From Sphingomonas sp. Leaf67 (GTDB taxonomy: Bacteria; Pseudomonadota; Alphaproteobacteria; Sphingomonadales; Sphingomonadaceae), in contig NZ_LMLP01000001.1 in the NCBI RefSeq assembly GCF_001421965.1, positions 620,001 to 684,000 of the forward strand: a stretch of 64,000 bases of DNA. The letters are read 5' to 3'. The notes below the pieces were generated by a model. It searched no databases. It was not told where the DNA came from and worked only from the letters and a program-made list of their open reading frames with translations. Position 1 is the stretch's first letter. Every line of letters starts with the position of its first letter. This document shows positions 62,018 through 64,000 of the stretch, one piece after another. The position numbers and the translations under genes were made by a program.

Positions 62018-62479
62018 GTGGAATTCGAACCTGTCCTGTCGACCGTCGCCAAGACGATCCAGACCGCCATCGCGCCGGTCTTCCTGTTGGCGGGGATCGG
62101 CGCGATCCTGAACGTCATGGTCGGGCGACTGGCGCGGATCGTCGATCGTGCCCGCGACCTCGAAAAGCTGCACCCGTCCTCGATCGGGCCGGAACATGCG
62201 CGGCACGTGTTCGAACTGCGGCTGCTCGACCGGCGCATCCGCGTCATCAACAATGCGGTATTCCTGGTCGTGCTGTCGGCCGTCGCCAACTGCACCGTCG
62301 TCGCCATGCTGTTCATCGCCGAACTGCTCGACCTCGGCCTCGGCAAGGCGGTGGCGATTGCCTTCGTCCTGTCGATGGTGTTGCTGATCGGCGGGCTGGT
62401 CTGGTTCCTGTTCGAGGTGCGCATGTCGGTCCATGCGATTCGCGTCCGCGCCGAACTGCTGGAGCGCGAGCGGACGTGA
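62018..62479 (+). CDS. DUF2721 membrane protein
   Basis: A 153-residue protein starting with GTG at 62018 (VEFEPVLSTVAKTIQTAIAPVFLLAGIGAILNVM). Three helices (FLLAGIGAILNVMVGRL, VFLVVLSAVANCTVVAML, VAIAFVLSMVLLIGGLVWFLF) with Arg-rich loops between are characteristic of DUF2721. Its TGA overlaps the GTG start of the next gene. No function is known. Confidence 0.82.
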   Translation: MEFEPVLSTVAKTIQTAIAPVFLLAGIGAILNVMVGRLARIVDRARDLEKLHPSSIGPEHARHVFELRLLDRRIRVINNAVFLVVLSAVANCTVVAMLFIAELLDLGLGKAVAIAFVLSMVLLIGGLVWFLFEVRMSVHAIRVRAELLERERT

Positions 62480-62883
62480 CGCCGCGCCGTGAGCGAACGC
62501 TGCTGCAGGTGGCAGTGGCGATCGCCTGTCTCGTCCCACTGTCGGTGGCGACGCTGAGCATCGTGCGCGGCGCGGCGTGGCTGCAACCGGCTCCCGCGAT
62601 CGATCTCGACAGTCATTTCCGCTATCTCTCGGGCATCTTCCTCGTCCTCGGCCTCGCCTTTGCCAGCTGCATTCCGGCGATCGAGGGTAAAACCGGCCGG
62701 TTCCGGCTGCTAGGCGCGATGGTGGTCGGCGGCGGCCTCGCGCGACTCGTGTCGCTGCTGACGATCGGCATGCCATCGACAGGACATGTCGTCGGGCTTG
62801 GTATCGAGCTTGCCGTCGTGCCGCTGCTGCTGTTGTGGCAGACCCGTATCGCGCATCGATATCGGCAGGCGATAACCGCATAA
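62476..62883 (+). CDS. DUF4345 membrane protein
   Basis: A 135-residue protein with four helices, starting with GTG at 62476 and overlapping the upstream stop (GTGA). The stretch FRYLSGIFLVLGLAFASCIP and ARLVSLLTIGMPS are typical of DUF4345. The function is unknown. Co-translation with the DUF2721 gene suggests they work together or share control. Confidence 0.82.
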   Translation: MTPRRERTLLQVAVAIACLVPLSVATLSIVRGAAWLQPAPAIDLDSHFRYLSGIFLVLGLAFASCIPAIEGKTGRFRLLGAMVVGGGLARLVSLLTIGMPSTGHVVGLGIELAVVPLLLLWQTRIAHRYRQAITA

Positions 62884-63052
62884 AGTTCCGCCAGGAGGCC
62901 CCGTCCGGCGATAGCAATTTTTCTGCGTTCCCGAAAAGTTCGCTTGCATTTCGCGAACCCGGCGGATCGCCGCGCGTCGCGTCGGGAGCGGCGGTCGAGC
63001 CGGTCGAGCCGCGCGGCAAAGGTTGTAATTGCCGACTTGCGCGTCGGCCGCT

Positions 63053-63101
63053 TTCCTACAATTAGTGGTTCCGGACGCAGGACGGGCGCTATGTATTGTG
63101 T
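63053..63101. promoter_or_regulatory. Candidate NrdR boxes upstream of nrdA
   Basis: The 336-bp gap 62884-63219 holds GCGCTATGTATTGTGT (63086-63101), whose complement matches the NrdR consensus ACACWATATATWGTGT at 13 of 16 positions by my count. TTCCTACAATTAGTGG (63053-63068) matches less well, with centres 33 bp apart (about three helical turns, as expected for NrdR pairs). TACAAT at 63057 is a possible -10. The second site alone carries most of the support. Nothing else in the gap is recognised. Confidence 0.4.
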
Positions 63102-63219
63102 CACGCCTGCTGGAACCTCCAATGCCGCCGATACTTGTCAAGGGCGATGGCATGCGCGGACGTTCCGTAGAAATCGACAGGGGCATCGCTCCGTGCTAGA
63201 ACACAAGAGGAACGGGACG

Positions 63220-64000
63220 ATGACCTTCCAGGATAGTCAGGATGCCCAGATGAACGAACTGCAATTCGCCGATCCGGCCCCCGCCGCCCCGGCCCCGGAA
63301 CGCACCAGCCACACCGTCGACGCGCAGCTGCACGCGGTCGAGGTCGACCATTCGCGCGACGCACTGCTGACCGATTTCGGCAAGGACACACTGAAGGACC
63401 GCTATCTGCTGCCGGGCGAATCGTATCAGGATCTGTTCGTGCGAGTCGCGTCGGCCTATGCCGATGATGCCGCGCATGCCCAGCGGCTGTACGACTATAT
63501 CTCGAAGCTGTGGTTCATGCCGGCCACGCCGGTCCTGTCGAACGGCGGCACCGGGCGCGGCCTGCCGATCAGCTGCTATCTCAACTCGGTTCCCGACAGC
63601 CTCGAAGGCATCGTCGAGACGTGGAACGAGAATGTGTGGCTGGCGTCGCGCGGCGGCGGCATCGGCACCTATTGGGGCAGCGTGCGCGGCATCGGCGAGC
63701 CGGTCGGACTGAACGGCAAGACCAGCGGCATCATCCCGTTCGTCCGCGTCATGGATTCGCTGACCCTCGCGATTTCGCAAGGGTCGCTGCGTCGCGGGTC
63801 GGCCGCCTGCTATCTCGACGTCAGCCATCCGGAAATCGAGGAGTTCCTCGAAATCCGCAAGCCCAGCGGCGATTTCAACCGCAAGGCGTTGAACCTGCAC
63901 CATGGCGTGCTGATCCCCGACGCGTTCATGGAAGCGGTCCGCGACGGTACCGAATGGGCGCTGAAAAGCCCCAAGGACGGATCGCAGCGCGCGGTCGTCG
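63220..64000 (+). CDS. nrdA: Ribonucleoside-diphosphate reductase alpha subunit, 5' part (3' end outside window)
   Basis: The first 260 residues of a class Ia large subunit that reduces ribonucleotides to deoxyribonucleotides. The ATG at 63220 (MTFQDSQDAQMNELQF) has an AGAGG site upstream. Seen: LKDRYLLPGESYQDLF, MPATPVLSNGGTGRGLPISCYLNSVPDS (the first active-site Cys and Ser-type loop), RGGGIGTYWGSVRG, SGIIPFVRVMDS and RRGSAACYLDVSHPEIEEFLEIRK. The ATP-cone, if present, is very short at the N-terminus, as in NrdA of many alphaproteobacteria. The rest of the enzyme, including the radical-transfer tail, lies beyond the window. Confidence 0.93.
   Translation, partial: MTFQDSQDAQMNELQFADPAPAAPAPERTSHTVDAQLHAVEVDHSRDALLTDFGKDTLKDRYLLPGESYQDLFVRVASAYADDAAHAQRLYDYISKLWFMPATPVLSNGGTGRGLPISCYLNSVPDSLEGIVETWNENVWLASRGGGIGTYWGSVRGIGEPVGLNGKTSGIIPFVRVMDSLTLAISQGSLRRGSAACYLDVSHPEIEEFLEIRKPSGDFNRKALNLHHGVLIPDAFMEAVRDGTEWALKSPKDGSQRAVV

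Noticed and set aside
63196..63903. A 235-codon minus-strand frame opposite nrdA
   Set aside because: It is the antisense of the nrdA coding sequence, which has all expected motifs.

Overview
The window is a high-G+C, gene-dense chromosomal segment. It most resembles a sphingomonad-type alphaproteobacterium (Sphingomonas or a close relative). The signs are the ubiA-pmbA and phoH-ybeY-corC clusters, an alphaproteobacterial-type glutamate-cysteine ligase, an NrtR-controlled NAD salvage locus, TonB-dependent transport genes and several families of short palindromic repeats. About 63 protein genes are supported. I saw no rRNA, tRNA, insertion sequence, prophage or CRISPR array, so most of the window looks like core chromosome.

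Layout. 1-8.1 kb: the 3' part of AMP nucleosidase, a Wzx/MATE-like flippase, DNA polymerase I (minus), a divergent ChrA-type transporter and an unknown membrane protein. 8.2-14.2 kb: typA/bipA, a secreted GH27 alpha-galactosidase, a telA-type tellurite/toxic-anion gene with a membrane partner, and a small exported protein. 14.5-18.7 kb: a TonB-like protein and the overlapping ubiA-pmbA-IMPase operon. 18.8-21.6 kb: a small gene, sugE, rsmE, gshA. 21.7-28.1 kb: a TonB-dependent receptor, an ICMT-like membrane enzyme, an M61 peptidase, pyrophosphatase. 28.2-37 kb: TfoX-N/EamA pair, a 41-aa gene, DUF1345, ispG, acyltransferase, isoaspartyl peptidase, S1/P1 nuclease, a small lipoprotein, a membrane diguanylate cyclase. 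37-42 kb: fadD-like ligase, miaB, hemerythrin protein, alcohol dehydrogenase. 42.2-45.4 kb: phoH, vapB, vapC, ybeY, corC. 45.5-49.5 kb: sorbosone dehydrogenase-like gene, PHA-system protein, SMR pump, lnt. 49.5-53.9 kb: metK, an exported unknown, a repeat-rich gap, PAP2 phosphatase, trmB. 53.9-56.6 kb: pncB-nrtR and divergent pncA. 56.6-64 kb: a LuxR-type regulator converging on a MASE1 hybrid kinase, an acyltransferase, DUF2721/DUF4345 genes and the 5' part of nrdA.

How genes fit together. pncA, nrtR and pncB form a complete nicotinamide-to-nicotinate-mononucleotide salvage unit around a perfect 14-bp inverted repeat. The hybrid kinase carries a full His-Asp-His relay and probably feeds the neighbouring response regulator. 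The phoH-ybeY-corC RNA-processing operon contains a vapBC-type toxin-antitoxin pair joined by start/stop overlaps to ybeY. This is the most unusual arrangement in the window.

Non-coding structure. At least three families of dispersed palindromes are visible. A CAAAGGTCACAAAGGTCAC-type element lies about 18 nt past the stop codons of two unrelated genes. There are four good intrinsic terminators, a structured leader before metK, three consecutive hairpins after corC and a possible NrdR site before nrdA. All functional assignments are read from sequence motifs without database searches.
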